A DNA stretch of 24,451 bases, taken from an uncultured Porphyromonas sp. Lineage in GTDB: Bacteria; Bacteroidota; Bacteroidia; Bacteroidales; Porphyromonadaceae. The translations under genes and the position numbers were made by a program. Below are positions 16,833-24,430 of the stretch, in pieces (the first letter of the stretch is position 1; each line of letters opens with the position of its first letter). Location: positions 1 to 24,451 of the forward strand of contig CAMFNC010000169.1 of assembly GCA_945965245.1 (NCBI GenBank), given 5' to 3'. Under the pieces are notes generated by a model that saw nothing but the letters and a program-made list of their open reading frames with translations, was not told the DNA's origin and did not search any database.

Positions 16833-16839
16833 AAGAGAC

Positions 16840-17589
16840 TCACAATTCGCGCAGGAGGTCGATGGCACGGCGCACAGCGTCCCGATTGGTGATGCGCCTT
16901 TTGTATTCATCGATGTGCACGGTGCCGCCCATGCTCACCTCCGGACGCTTAAACTGCATATCACCCGCTACCCATTCACCGAACGAGCCGTGGAATTGGC
17001 ATGCACCCGTTTGGCGTGCCAGCTCCGTGATGTTTTCGGCATTTACACCGCTGCCCACCATGATGCCGATGCGGGAATCTGCAAAGCGTATCCATTGGGC
17101 TATGTTGGCTGCCCCCTCCATGGCTGTATAGGCACATCCGCTGGTCAGGATACGGGTAAATCCGTTTGCCTCTATAATCGTTTGGAGCGTCTCATCGGGT
17201 CGGGCGCACATATCGAAAGCCCGGTGAAATGTGACTTGCATCCCTTTTGCTGCTTCCAACAGCTGCTTATTGGTTGGGTGGTCATATTCGCCTTCTGGAG
17301 TCAGACAGCCGAAAACCACGCCGGCCACACCCATTTCACGGCAGAAGCGGATGTCGAAAAGCATCTCTCGTACTTCTGCTTCGGAATAGACAAAATCACC
17401 ACCGCGCGGACGGATAATCACATGAATGGGGATATGGATGGTGCGCAAAGCCTCGGCAATCATGCCGGCCGAGGGTGTAGTGCCTCCTTCGGGTATGCCC
17501 ATGCAGAGTTCCACACGAGTGGCGCCACCGTTTTGAGCCGCCAAACAACTTTCCACCGAATTGGCGCAAACTTCCAGTTCTATATTCAT
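16840..17589 (-). CDS. cutC: CutC family protein (copper homeostasis / TIM barrel)
   Basis: A 249 aa cytoplasmic TIM-barrel protein of the CutC family. Typical segments are MNIELEVCANSVESCLAA at the N terminus, GGATRVELC, the HVIIRPRGGDFVYSEAE motif, VTFHRAFDM, ILTSGCA and a MVGSGVNAENI stretch. CutC was linked to copper tolerance, but its biochemical function is not settled and the copper role is debated. The frame stays open 10 codons upstream of the chosen ATG (17589), but only MNIELEV matches family N termini. It is monocistronic with its own hairpin terminator. A weak -7-like TATCTTAG is on the minus strand at 17609-17616. Confidence 0.93.
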   Translation of the reverse strand: MNIELEVCANSVESCLAAQNGGATRVELCMGIPEGGTTPSAGMIAEALRTIHIPIHVIIRPRGGDFVYSEAEVREMLFDIRFCREMGVAGVVFGCLTPEGEYDHPTNKQLLEAAKGMQVTFHRAFDMCARPDETLQTIIEANGFTRILTSGCAYTAMEGAANIAQWIRFADSRIGIMVGSGVNAENITELARQTGACQFHGSFGEWVAGDMQFKRPEVSMGGTVHIDEYKRRITNRDAVRRAIDLLREL

Positions 17590-17752
17590 AACAGTCTCAA
17601 TTACAGCACTAAGATACAAACACTTGCTCTATTTACCCTTATTTTGTGAAAGCCAAATTTCATAGCCGAAATGGTCAGAAAAAATTTATGCATAAAAAAT
17701 TGTGATGGAGAATGTGTGTGATGTGGACGCAGAATTCAGAATCCGAAATTGG

Positions 17753-17818
17753 GGATTGGCAAAATGGGAAGACGATTTCGAAATCGTCAAAATACCCATC
17801 TGGTCATATACCCAATCC
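17753..17818. repeat. three-tier nested inverted repeat
   Basis: Three nested dyads share almost one centre: GGATTGG/CCAATCC (17753-17759, 17812-17818), ATGGG/CCCAT (17764-17768, 17795-17799) and a perfect 18-bp palindrome GACGATTTCGAAATCGTC (17771-17788). Function unknown; it could be a protein-binding site, an RNA structure or part of a termination zone. Confidence 0.65.
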
Positions 17819-17836
17819 TATTCGATATAAGTATAG

Positions 17837-17873
17837 CAAAACAGCCCCGGACATCATGTTCGAGGCTGTTTTG
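17837..17873 (-). terminator. hairpin, probable terminator of bcp-recA
   Basis: AAAACAGCC (17838-17846) pairs with GGCTGTTTT (17864-17872), with the flanking C17837-G17873 adding one pair; an inner GGACA/TGTTC dyad stiffens the loop. The T-run is at the 3' side in both directions. It lies about 155 bp beyond the recA stop, farther than usual. Confidence 0.65.
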
Positions 17874-18027
17874 TATATGCTCTAACGTGAATTCAATATA
17901 AGGAATTGTATTTGCTTCAAGAGTAAAACACGGGGGGATCACAGTCGGCAAATAGGATTCGCTTCAGGTTTGCGTCACATTCCTTAGATCGAACTTATGT
18001 TTTTTTAGGGCGGTATTGTCATGCTGC

Positions 18028-19068
18028 CTATTTCTTAGCGGCGCGGGCGGCAATGGCTTCCTTGATTTTTCCTTCCAATTCTTCTGCCAATTCGGGATTA
18101 TCTTTAACGGTCTGTTTGGCGGCCTCACGTCCTTGTCCCAATCGGGTTTCACCATAACTGAACCACGAACCGCTCTTCTTGATAATCTCATATTCGGTAC
18201 CGAGGTCGATGATTTCGCCCGAACGGCAAATGCCTTCACCAAAGATAATATCGAATTCAGCCTTGCGGAAAGGAGGCGCAACCTTGTTTTTGACCACTTT
18301 TACCTTGGTCAGATTACCCAATATATCGTCGCCATCTTTGATGGCAGTACTCTTACGAATGTCTATGCGTACCGAAGCATAAAACTTAAGCGCATTACCA
18401 CCGGTGGTGGTTTCGGGAGTTCCGAACATCACGCCGATTTTTTCGCGTAACTGGTTGATAAAGATGCAGCAAGTATTGGATTTGCTCACGGCTCCCGTGA
18501 TTTTGCGCAGAGCCTGCGACATCAGACGTGCATGAAGCCCCACTTTATTATCACCCATATCTCCCTCAATCTCAGCTTTGGGCGTAAGTGCAGCCACAGA
18601 GTCGATAACCACTATGTCCACCGCCGATGAGCGAATAAGCTGCTCGGCAATTTCCAGAGCTTGCTCGCCATCATCGGGTTGTGCTATCCACAAATTATCC
18701 ACATCCACACCCAGCAACTCGGCATAAGTACGGTCGAAAGCGTGTTCGGCATCGACGATGGCTGCCAAGCCGCCTTTTTTCTGTGCTTCGGCAATGGCAT
18801 GGATGGCCAATGTGGTTTTTCCGGAAGATTCCGGACCGAATATTTCGATAATTCGGCCACGGGGAAAACCTCCCACACCGAGAGCGAGATCCAACCCCAA
18901 TGAGCCGGAGGAAATCACACTCACATCCTCCACATAGGCTTTGCCCATATTCATGATAGAACCTTTACCGAAGTTCTTTTCTATCTTGTCCATAGCCACC
19001 TGCAAAGCCTTGAGTTTATTCTCATCCGGCTTGATGCGGGCATCGTTTTTTTCTAATTCTTCTGACAT
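18028..19068 (-). CDS. recA: recombinase RecA
   Basis: RecA forms filaments on single-stranded DNA, drives homologous recombination and triggers SOS self-cleavage reactions. The protein is 346 aa, normal length. Walker A GPESSGKT is at residues 78-85; VVIDSVAAL is the Walker B strand; the L2-adjacent [11 protein letters not shown] segment and the C-terminal domain are present. The C terminus is Ala/Lys-rich (AIAARAAKK) rather than acidic. It begins 11 bp after the peroxiredoxin gene stop, so bcp and recA probably share a promoter. I see no SOS-box-like palindrome directly before recA. Confidence 0.98.
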   Translation of the reverse strand: MSEELEKNDARIKPDENKLKALQVAMDKIEKNFGKGSIMNMGKAYVEDVSVISSGSLGLDLALGVGGFPRGRIIEIFGPESSGKTTLAIHAIAEAQKKGGLAAIVDAEHAFDRTYAELLGVDVDNLWIAQPDDGEQALEIAEQLIRSSAVDIVVIDSVAALTPKAEIEGDMGDNKVGLHARLMSQALRKITGAVSKSNTCCIFINQLREKIGVMFGTPETTTGGNALKFYASVRIDIRKSTAIKDGDDILGNLTKVKVVKNKVAPPFRKAEFDIIFGEGICRSGEIIDLGTEYEIIKKSGSWFSYGETRLGQGREAAKQTVKDNPELAEELEGKIKEAIAARAAKK

Positions 19069-19079
19069 CTTTGTATGTT

Positions 19080-19541
19080 TTATTGGATTGTTTTCAGTAA
19101 TTGAGCTGCATGCTCTTTGGTCTTGATTTCCTTGCCACGGAAGATATGCGTGACCACACCTTCAGCATCGATGAGAAAGGTACTGCGCTCCGTGCCCATA
19201 TACTTGTGCCCATACATGCTCTTTTCCACCCAAACGCCGAATTGCCTGTGCAGTTCGGTTTCCGTATCGGCTATAAGCCGAAAGGGAAGCCCATGCTTGG
19301 CAATGAAGCCTTGGTGACTGCGTGCCGAGTCTTTGCTCACGCCGATAATTTCGTAGCCTAAAGCTCGGATAGCTTCGTATCCATCACGCAGACTGCAAGC
19401 CTCGGCTGTGCAGCCGGAAGTATTGTCCTTGGGGTAAAAATAAAGGGCAATGGCACGTCCGGGGTAATCCGAGCGGCGTACTTCACGCCCATCTTGATCT
19501 GTTCCCAATAGATCGGGAACTTTATCTCCAATTTGTATCAT
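19080..19541 (-). CDS. bcp: thioredoxin-dependent peroxiredoxin (BCP/PrxQ type)
   Basis: A 153 aa cytoplasmic peroxiredoxin that reduces hydrogen peroxide and organic hydroperoxides using thioredoxin. The peroxidatic cysteine is C44 in [10 protein letters not shown] and the resolving cysteine is C49, the five-residue spacing of the BCP/PrxQ group. [13 protein letters not shown] is a typical N terminus; an upstream TTG (19565) would add eight unlikely residues. A TATCTTTG promoter box lies 35 bp upstream, overlain by a dyad. It leads into recA after 11 bp, joining peroxide defence and DNA repair in one likely transcript. Confidence 0.95.
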   Translation of the reverse strand: MIQIGDKVPDLLGTDQDGREVRRSDYPGRAIALYFYPKDNTSGCTAEACSLRDGYEAIRALGYEIIGVSKDSARSHQGFIAKHGLPFRLIADTETELHRQFGVWVEKSMYGHKYMGTERSTFLIDAEGVVTHIFRGKEIKTKEHAAQLLKTIQ

Positions 19542-19575
19542 ATCGCAGTACAATAAAAAAGTCAATTATTTCTAT

Positions 19576-19583
19576 CAAAGATA
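19576..19583 (-). promoter_or_regulatory. Bacteroides-type -7 box of bcp-recA
   Basis: The minus strand reads TATCTTTG (TAnnTTTG consensus), 34 bp upstream of the bcp ATG. A perfect 7-bp dyad at 19595-19612 lies 11-29 bp further upstream, over the region where a -33 element would be. Confidence 0.6.
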
Positions 19584-19594
19584 ACAAATATAGC

Positions 19595-19612
19595 CGTAAA
19601 ACGGATTTTACG
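19595..19612. promoter_or_regulatory. dyad at the bcp-recA promoter, possible operator
   Basis: CGTAAAA and TTTTACG are perfect 7-bp arms around CGGA. The position next to the -7 box and across the expected -33 region suits an operator. Which regulator would bind is unknown. Confidence 0.4.
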
Positions 19613-19949
19613 AAATAGCAACACGTCTGCATTATGCATTGGAAGTAAAACACCTATGCAAATAACCGTTAATCTACCCTCACCAAGGTGCTATTATTTC
19701 GCTTTTGAATGTGATAAAACAGGGATTGAGACAGAAAAAACGGTCGAAAAGCCGTTTTGGGACTATTTTATCGTTCAAAAAGTTGTACAAAAGAAAAAAA
19801 ACATTACTTTTGGAACTAACATCAACTATATCAGATACCTACGAGTGAAGCAACACACTTCATATTCTTTAATTTGACAATTTGATAGTCGTTGATGTAA
19901 AGTATAGAAACAAATCAACTTGCGTTTAATAATTAATAATTTCCAGATT

Positions 19950-20228
19950 ATGAACAAATCAGAATTTATCGCCGCTGTGGCCGCTAAGGCCGGATTGACA
20001 AAAACCGATTCTCAAAAAGCAGTGAATGCTTTTGCCGAAGTCGTAGCAGAACAAATGAAAAAAGATGAAAAAGTCATCTTGATAGGTTTCGGTACATTCT
20101 CTGTAGTGAAAAAAGCTGCTCGCGAAGGTATCAATCCCCGCACCAAACAAACCATCAAAATTCCGGCACGTAAGAGCGTAAAATTCAAAGCTGGCTCTGC
20201 ATTGGACCTGACTAAGAAGAAAAAGTAA
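19950..20228 (+). CDS. hup: HU family DNA-binding protein
   Basis: A 92 aa histone-like protein that bends and compacts DNA as a dimer. MNKSEFIAAVAAKAGLTK opens the two-helix dimerisation body; IGFGTFSV precedes the DNA-binding arm, which carries the signature GINPRTKQTIKIPARK with the intercalating proline region; the tail ends in a lysine run. The frame is open 10 codons further upstream but the ATG at 19950 gives the conserved N terminus. It is a single gene with a strong terminator 49 bp after its stop. HU also assists DnaA at E. coli oriC, of interest given the candidate origin 9 kb away. Confidence 0.96.
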   Translation: MNKSEFIAAVAAKAGLTKTDSQKAVNAFAEVVAEQMKKDEKVILIGFGTFSVVKKAAREGINPRTKQTIKIPARKSVKFKAGSALDLTKKKK

Positions 20229-20276
20229 ATCCAAGCAGAGAGGTTTAAGAGAGACTTCCATACCCTCTAATTAATA

Positions 20277-20325
20277 TTAAAGGCTTCACACCGTTTCTAA
20301 AGCAGAAACAACGTGAAGCCTTTAA
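20277..20325 (+). terminator. bidirectional hairpin terminator between HU and wzc-like gene
   Basis: A 13-bp perfect outer stem (TTAAAGGCTTCAC 20277-20289, GTGAAGCCTTTAA 20313-20325) encloses an inner 6-bp stem (GTTTCT 20293-20298, AGAAAC 20304-20309). It lies between convergent genes and is flanked by A/T on both sides, so it can serve both. Confidence 0.88.
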
Positions 20326-20378
20326 TTATATAACGAAACTTTAGGTCATTCTTATCGACACAAATCCATGTTTAGTCT

Positions 20379-22838
20379 TTATTTCTTCTTCGGCAAATAA
20401 GCCTTTAACTTGTATAACAATGTTTTCTTCTTATGTTTCTCGGATTGATGTCCATAACCGTAACCATAGCCGTAGCCATAACGTTTGCCATAGCCATAGC
20501 GATTACGCGATATCTTATCCAAGTCTACACCGTTCAACACCAAACCGGGCTTATGAAATTTACCATCAGAATATAAGTCGTTTATCAGACTGAAAGCCGT
20601 CTTTTCTGTATAATTTTCGCGACACACATAAATAGTGGCATCGGCATATTTGGATACAATCATCGTATCCACCACCAAACCCACAGGAGCACTGTCTATA
20701 ATAATATAATCGAATTCCTGACGCATCTTATCCAAAAGTGTTTTCAAAATCGGACGATCCAAAAGCTCTGCGGGATTGGGAGGAATAGTACCGGCACTCA
20801 AAATGCTAAGGTTTTCGATTTCTGGTTTTTTAATCATGATGGCATTGTAGTTCAAATCCTGATCGGCAATCAAGTTTGTCAAACCACGAGGAGGATTGTG
20901 GAAGTTGAACGTCTTATGCAGCTGCGGATTACGGATATCCATACCAATGATAGCCACTTTCTTGCCCAAAATAGCCATACTTACAGCCAAGTTCGTAGAA
21001 ATCAAAGATTTACCTTCTCCGGAAGTGGTGGAAGTAACGATAATAACCTTGTCGTCTTTCTCCAATGTAAACTGCAAATTGGTACGCAAGGTGCGGAATA
21101 CTTCCGCCATGATATTATTGACATTCTTACGCACCTGCACACTGTTTTCGACGATGTTCTCATCGAAAGGCACATCGCCAAGCAAAGGCATCTTGGATAG
21201 TTTTTCCACTTCGGCGTAATTTTCGATTTTGGTACGGAAAAAGTCCAACAAGAAAATCACAATCACTGGAATAATCAATCCCAAAACAAATGCCGCCAAC
21301 AGAATAATATTCTTTTTGGGAGAAATAGGGATATCAGAAGAAATGGCATCATCGATAATTTTGGCATTATCCGATGTGGCGGCCATAGCTATAGAATTTT
21401 CCTCACGCTTCTGCATCAGCATCAAGAAAAGTTGAGCCTTGATTTCCTGCTGACGATTGATATCCATCAAAATTCTCTCCTGAGTAGGAGCATTGCTGAT
21501 TTTGCTACTCAACTTATTGGCTTGATTACGAATGCTCCGCTCGGTAATCACCAAACCGCTATAAGCACTTTTGATAGAAGAAATGATACTTTCGCGCAAA
21601 TGGCGCAAATCTTCGGTTTTCTGAACCACCATTGGACTGGTTTCGGAAGCCGAACGAGCCATTTTATTGCGCTCTATCAGTGCTTCATTATATTGATTGA
21701 TCAAGGTCGTCAGACTCACGTCTTCCAATCCCACATTGTTCGGAATCACATCGGTGGCATTCTTCGGATTGCGCACATTGTCACGCAAATACTCCATAAT
21801 ACGAAGCTGTGTATTGATTTTGACCAATTGCTGATCTACCTCTGCCTGACCTCTGACCACCGTTTCCAAGTCCGAAAGGGTGGTAAATCCGGCAGCTTGC
21901 TTGGTTTCTTCTATCTTACGCTCAGTGGTTCCCAACTCTTTGCTGATGATTTTCAAACGATCGTTGATGAATTCTTCTGTTTTTTGAGCCACAAGATTTT
22001 TATCCAAATTAGCCTCTTCATTGTAAGTCTTGAGCAACTGGTTGATAAAATCGGCACCCCATTTTGGGTCAATGGTTTTGAAGCGAATTTCTACCACTGA
22101 ACTCATCTTATCGGTCAAATTCACATTCAGATTCTTCAGCAACGCTTTAGCCATACTGATTGGAGAAAGTATCGAAACAAACAGTGGTTCACCTTTAAAT
22201 TTCTCCCAATTCTCATCAGATGTTTTTGTAATTGAGAGAGGTCCGATAGGAGTTTGAATGATAGCCGGCAACATTTTAACATCCAATAATTGTTCTTCAT
22301 CTTCATGAGTCCATTTTAATTGGACGGTATTATCTTCTTTGGATATTTTTAGCACTAAATTAAACGGCACTTTTAATTCATTCAAAGTACTATCGGTAGC
22401 CGTAATCTGAATGGGTAAATTATAGAAAACCTGCTGTGAACGCACACGACCCTTAACCACATAATTCACGTGAGCACCCAAAGCAAGTACAGCCTTTTTG
22501 ACCAAACTCTTGGAGGTAAGAATGTCCAATTCGTTCTTTACATTGTTGGTGGTGGAAACACCAAAATTCTGGAGATCCAATGCCATGCCACCCGATCCGG
22601 AAGCCATCATGCTTCGTCCTTTGGTTTTATCCTCTTTGAAGAGAATAGAGGCCGTTACCTCATATTGTTTTTCGGCATACCGAAAGTATATAAATGCTCC
22701 TATGATACAGATAATAACAGAGAGCACAAACCATTTCCACTGAAGTAAATATTTAGAAATCAGGGCTTTCAAATCCAAAGAATCAACCTCTTCCAGATGC
22801 CCGGTTTCCGAATTACGGGGTTGTAAATTATTATTCAT
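20379..22838 (-). CDS. wzc: polysaccharide biosynthesis tyrosine autokinase (Wzc-like)
   Basis: An 819 aa inner-membrane co-polymerase and BY-kinase controlling capsule or exopolysaccharide chain export. A Wzz-type N-terminal domain has its first membrane helix at about 34-52; a long periplasmic coiled-coil region with a GNVR-type segment follows; the second helix is at about 507-531. The cytoplasmic kinase has Walker A TSTTSGEGKS (around 596-605), Walker A' IIGMDIRNP (around 625-634) and Walker B YIIIDSAP (around 709-716). The C-terminal tail carries seven Tyr within RYGYGKRYGYGYGYGYG plus two more, the cluster expected for autophosphorylation. It follows the Wza-like gene by 7 bp. No glycosyltransferases are seen in the window. 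Confidence 0.95.
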   Translation of the reverse strand: MNNNLQPRNSETGHLEEVDSLDLKALISKYLLQWKWFVLSVIICIIGAFIYFRYAEKQYEVTASILFKEDKTKGRSMMASGSGGMALDLQNFGVSTTNNVKNELDILTSKSLVKKAVLALGAHVNYVVKGRVRSQQVFYNLPIQITATDSTLNELKVPFNLVLKISKEDNTVQLKWTHEDEEQLLDVKMLPAIIQTPIGPLSITKTSDENWEKFKGEPLFVSILSPISMAKALLKNLNVNLTDKMSSVVEIRFKTIDPKWGADFINQLLKTYNEEANLDKNLVAQKTEEFINDRLKIISKELGTTERKIEETKQAAGFTTLSDLETVVRGQAEVDQQLVKINTQLRIMEYLRDNVRNPKNATDVIPNNVGLEDVSLTTLINQYNEALIERNKMARSASETSPMVVQKTEDLRHLRESIISSIKSAYSGLVITERSIRNQANKLSSKISNAPTQERILMDINRQQEIKAQLFLMLMQKREENSIAMAATSDNAKIIDDAISSDIPISPKKNIILLAAFVLGLIIPVIVIFLLDFFRTKIENYAEVEKLSKMPLLGDVPFDENIVENSVQVRKNVNNIMAEVFRTLRTNLQFTLEKDDKVIIVTSTTSGEGKSLISTNLAVSMAILGKKVAIIGMDIRNPQLHKTFNFHNPPRGLTNLIADQDLNYNAIMIKKPEIENLSILSAGTIPPNPAELLDRPILKTLLDKMRQEFDYIIIDSAPVGLVVDTMIVSKYADATIYVCRENYTEKTAFSLINDLYSDGKFHKPGLVLNGVDLDKISRNRYGYGKRYGYGYGYGYGHQSEKHKKKTLLYKLKAYLPKKK

Positions 22839-22845
22839 GAGAAAA

Positions 22846-23655
22846 CTATTTTCTTAAGACAGAAACGAGCAATGTGGCCACAGATGTGAGTACAGACACC
22901 ACGGAGAACCAAATGGTTGTACCGGAAGAAATGGTCGAACTTTGTGCCCGTGCCTTGTTGGGTTCCACATATAAGGCATCACCTTGCTGCAAATAAAAAT
23001 AGGGGGAATTCAGTATATCCATATTTCTTAAATCCAAAACCACGATTTCATGATTTCCGGATATTGTTTCACGTACCAATTTTACATTAGAGCGCTCGCC
23101 ATACAGTGTCAAGTCTCCGGCCATGGAAAGTGCTTGAAAAATATTTACCTTGCCATTATCAATGGTATATTTACCCGGACGATTAACCTCTCCTAACACC
23201 GAAATTTGAAAATTAACAATACGAACACTGACACTTATGGGTTCTTGCAAATATTTTTGCGCCAAAGCATCGTGTATTTTCTTCTCGGCTGCATTTTCGG
23301 AAAGCCCCGCCACATGAACCAAACCAACAATGGGCAGGCTTATATTTCCATCATTCCCCACCAGATAAGACGGGTAGGCAACTCCACCGGCATATCCGGA
23401 AGGAGATACATAGGTGTTGGGCACATTAAAGGGTAAAACGGCCTCTTTGTCCAAACTACCGATGCTGACGGTTAAAATATCTTTCGATTTAATTTGCGTT
23501 TCAAAAAGTTGCGCCTTGTTCGATATCACTTGAACCTGTTTGTCTGCATCTAACCCTTGCAGATAGGCTACGTCTTTGACGCTTCCGCAAGAAGTAATTA
23601 CCCATGCCACAATACAGAGGGTAGTCACCGTTTTTGCGATTTTCTTTATCAACAT
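22846..23655 (-). CDS. wza: polysaccharide export outer-membrane lipoprotein (Wza/OPX-like)
   Basis: A 269 aa outer-membrane polysaccharide export protein partner of the Wzc-like kinase. The signal peptide from MLIKKIAKTV ends at lipobox VITSC (C23), consistent with processing after Lgt. The polysaccharide-export domain (IKSKDILTVSIGSLDKEAV) is followed by an SLBB domain (VNFQISVLGEVNRPGKYTI onward) and a hydrophobic C-terminal segment (TIWFSVVSVLTSVATLLVSV) that may span the membrane, an arrangement shorter than E. coli Wza. The frame is open for 101 codons upstream, but that part is antisense to the divergent gene; ATG 23655 gives the signal peptide. It is the first gene of the wza-wzc pair. 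Confidence 0.92.
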   Translation of the reverse strand: MLIKKIAKTVTTLCIVAWVITSCGSVKDVAYLQGLDADKQVQVISNKAQLFETQIKSKDILTVSIGSLDKEAVLPFNVPNTYVSPSGYAGGVAYPSYLVGNDGNISLPIVGLVHVAGLSENAAEKKIHDALAQKYLQEPISVSVRIVNFQISVLGEVNRPGKYTIDNGKVNIFQALSMAGDLTLYGERSNVKLVRETISGNHEIVVLDLRNMDILNSPYFYLQQGDALYVEPNKARAQSSTISSGTTIWFSVVSVLTSVATLLVSVLRK

Positions 23656-23785
23656 ATTTTTTATCTTAAAATTTGCAAATAAACATGAAAAGCAGACCTC
23701 ACAGATCTCTATAAAAAGACAATTATATCTCAAACTTTGACCTGTCAATCCTATTTTTCTTGCACTTTGTGCCAGAACATAGCCA

Positions 23786-23793
23786 CAAAGATA
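23786..23793 (-). promoter_or_regulatory. -7 box for the wza-wzc pair
   Basis: The minus strand reads TATCTTTG (TAnnTTTG). It would give a leader of roughly 120 nt before the wza-like ATG. It sits 8 bp from the divergent box at 23802-23809. Confidence 0.5.
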
Positions 23794-23801
23794 ATGTTTT
23801 C

Positions 23802-23809
23802 TATCTTTG
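23802..23809 (+). promoter_or_regulatory. -7 box for the HAD-like gene
   Basis: TATCTTTG (TAnnTTTG) on the plus strand, 48 bp upstream of the ATG at 23858. With the minus-strand box at 23786-23793 it forms face-to-face divergent promoters. Confidence 0.55.
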
Positions 23810-23857
23810 CGAATACTAAATATATGTTTGTTTTTCTCTCTTTTTAGTTTAATAGAT

Positions 23858-24298
23858 ATGATTATTGCCATTGATTTCGACGGTACCATCGTCGAACACA
23901 AATACCCGGCCATCGGAGCTGAAATCCCATTTGCAATCGACACGCTGAAATTACTCATCGCCGAGCATCACCGAATCATTTTGTGGAGCGTGCGCGAAGG
24001 TAAACTGCTTGATGAAGCAATAAAGTGGTGTCGTGAACGAGGGGTGGAGTTTTATGCAGTAAACCAAGATTTTCCCGAAGAAGAAAAAGGAATGCGCGGT
24101 TTTTCGCGTAAACTTAAAGCCGATTTATTTATCGACGACCGTAACATCGGCGGAATTCCGGATTGGGGAACCATTTATGCCATGATTCACAGCGGCAAAC
24201 CACTGCAACCTTACACGGCTTCGAACGATGATAACAACGAATCTTACCATCGTCATTCCGACCACAAAAAGAAGAAAAAACTTCTTGGTATTTTCTGA
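23858..24298 (+). CDS. small HAD-superfamily phosphatase-like protein
   Basis: A 146 aa protein of the haloacid dehalogenase superfamily, similar in layout to small Bacteroides HAD phosphatases such as BT0820. Motif I is DFDGTI (D6 nucleophile, D8 acid-base); S44 in ILWSVREG fits motif II; K85 or K87 fits motif III; FIDDRNIGG supplies motif IV aspartates D93-D94. No cap domain is evident. The C-terminal tail is unusual: Asn/Asp, then His-rich and a run of five lysines (HRHSDHKKKKKLLGIF). A frame start 17 codons earlier is a TTG overlapping the promoter box; I use the ATG at 23858. Substrate unknown. It is divergent from the wza-wzc pair. Confidence 0.85.
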   Translation: MIIAIDFDGTIVEHKYPAIGAEIPFAIDTLKLLIAEHHRIILWSVREGKLLDEAIKWCRERGVEFYAVNQDFPEEEKGMRGFSRKLKADLFIDDRNIGGIPDWGTIYAMIHSGKPLQPYTASNDDNNESYHRHSDHKKKKKLLGIF

Positions 24299-24345
24299 TT
24301 TATCCGCTTACAAAGCGCTTAAATTAAGTAATTTTTCACTACAAG

Positions 24346-24377
24346 TTTGCTCATTTGAACAAAAAAATATATTTTTG
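24346..24377 (+). promoter_or_regulatory. consensus Bacteroides promoter of the tRNA gene
   Basis: TTTG (24346-24349) and TATTTTTG (24370-24377) are separated by 20 bp, matching the Bacteroides sigma-ABfr consensus TTTG-N19-21-TAnnTTTG. Transcription would start a few bases after 24377, upstream of the tRNA at 24431. Confidence 0.8.
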
Positions 24378-24430
24378 CACCGCTTATAACCCCTACGGAC
24401 ATTTTATGTTTGTCAGCGAGGATAAAGCAA

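Larger units (their letters stand above)
16463..16839. other. intergenic region between lgt and cutC
   Basis: 377 bp upstream of lgt and downstream of cutC. It holds the lgt -7 box (16488-16495) and the cutC terminator (16780-16832). In the middle I find no recognisable gene; a 106-codon plus-strand frame starting at 16572 runs through the hairpin into antisense of cutC and looks accidental. Confidence 0.6.
17590..18027. other. intergenic region between cutC and recA with nested dyads
   Basis: 438 bp with no recognisable gene. It contains the palindrome TTTATGCATAAA (17685-17696), a three-tier nested inverted repeat (17753-17818) and a hairpin (17837-17873) that may end the bcp-recA transcript. 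The 150 bp next to the recA stop show nothing I can name. Confidence 0.6.
19542..19949. other. AT-rich divergent intergenic region bcp / HU
   Basis: 408 bp between divergent bcp-recA and HU. It contains the bcp promoter and dyad, and a second hairpin (AAAACGG 19737-19743 / CCGTTTT 19752-19758 or one base less) without a T-tail. A 73-codon plus-strand frame (19656-19877) has no recognisable features and I do not count it. An HU promoter must lie here, but I could not pick a convincing TAnnTTTG box; TTAATTTG near 19869-19876 is one base off. Confidence 0.5.

Noticed and set aside
16572..16892. 106-codon plus-strand open frame
   Set aside because: It runs through the cutC terminator hairpin into antisense of cutC, with no recognisable motif or promoter.
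19656..19877. 73-codon plus-strand open frame between bcp and HU
   Set aside because: AT-rich spacer with no family features; it contains a hairpin. A small protein cannot be fully excluded.
23065..23074. TGTTTCACGT inside the wza-like gene, resembling parS
   Set aside because: Only the left half matches; the right half (ACCAAT) does not, and it is within a coding region.
23656..23958. 101-codon N-terminal extension of the wza-like frame
   Set aside because: It overlaps the divergent HAD-like gene and both promoter boxes; the internal ATG gives a clear lipoprotein signal peptide.
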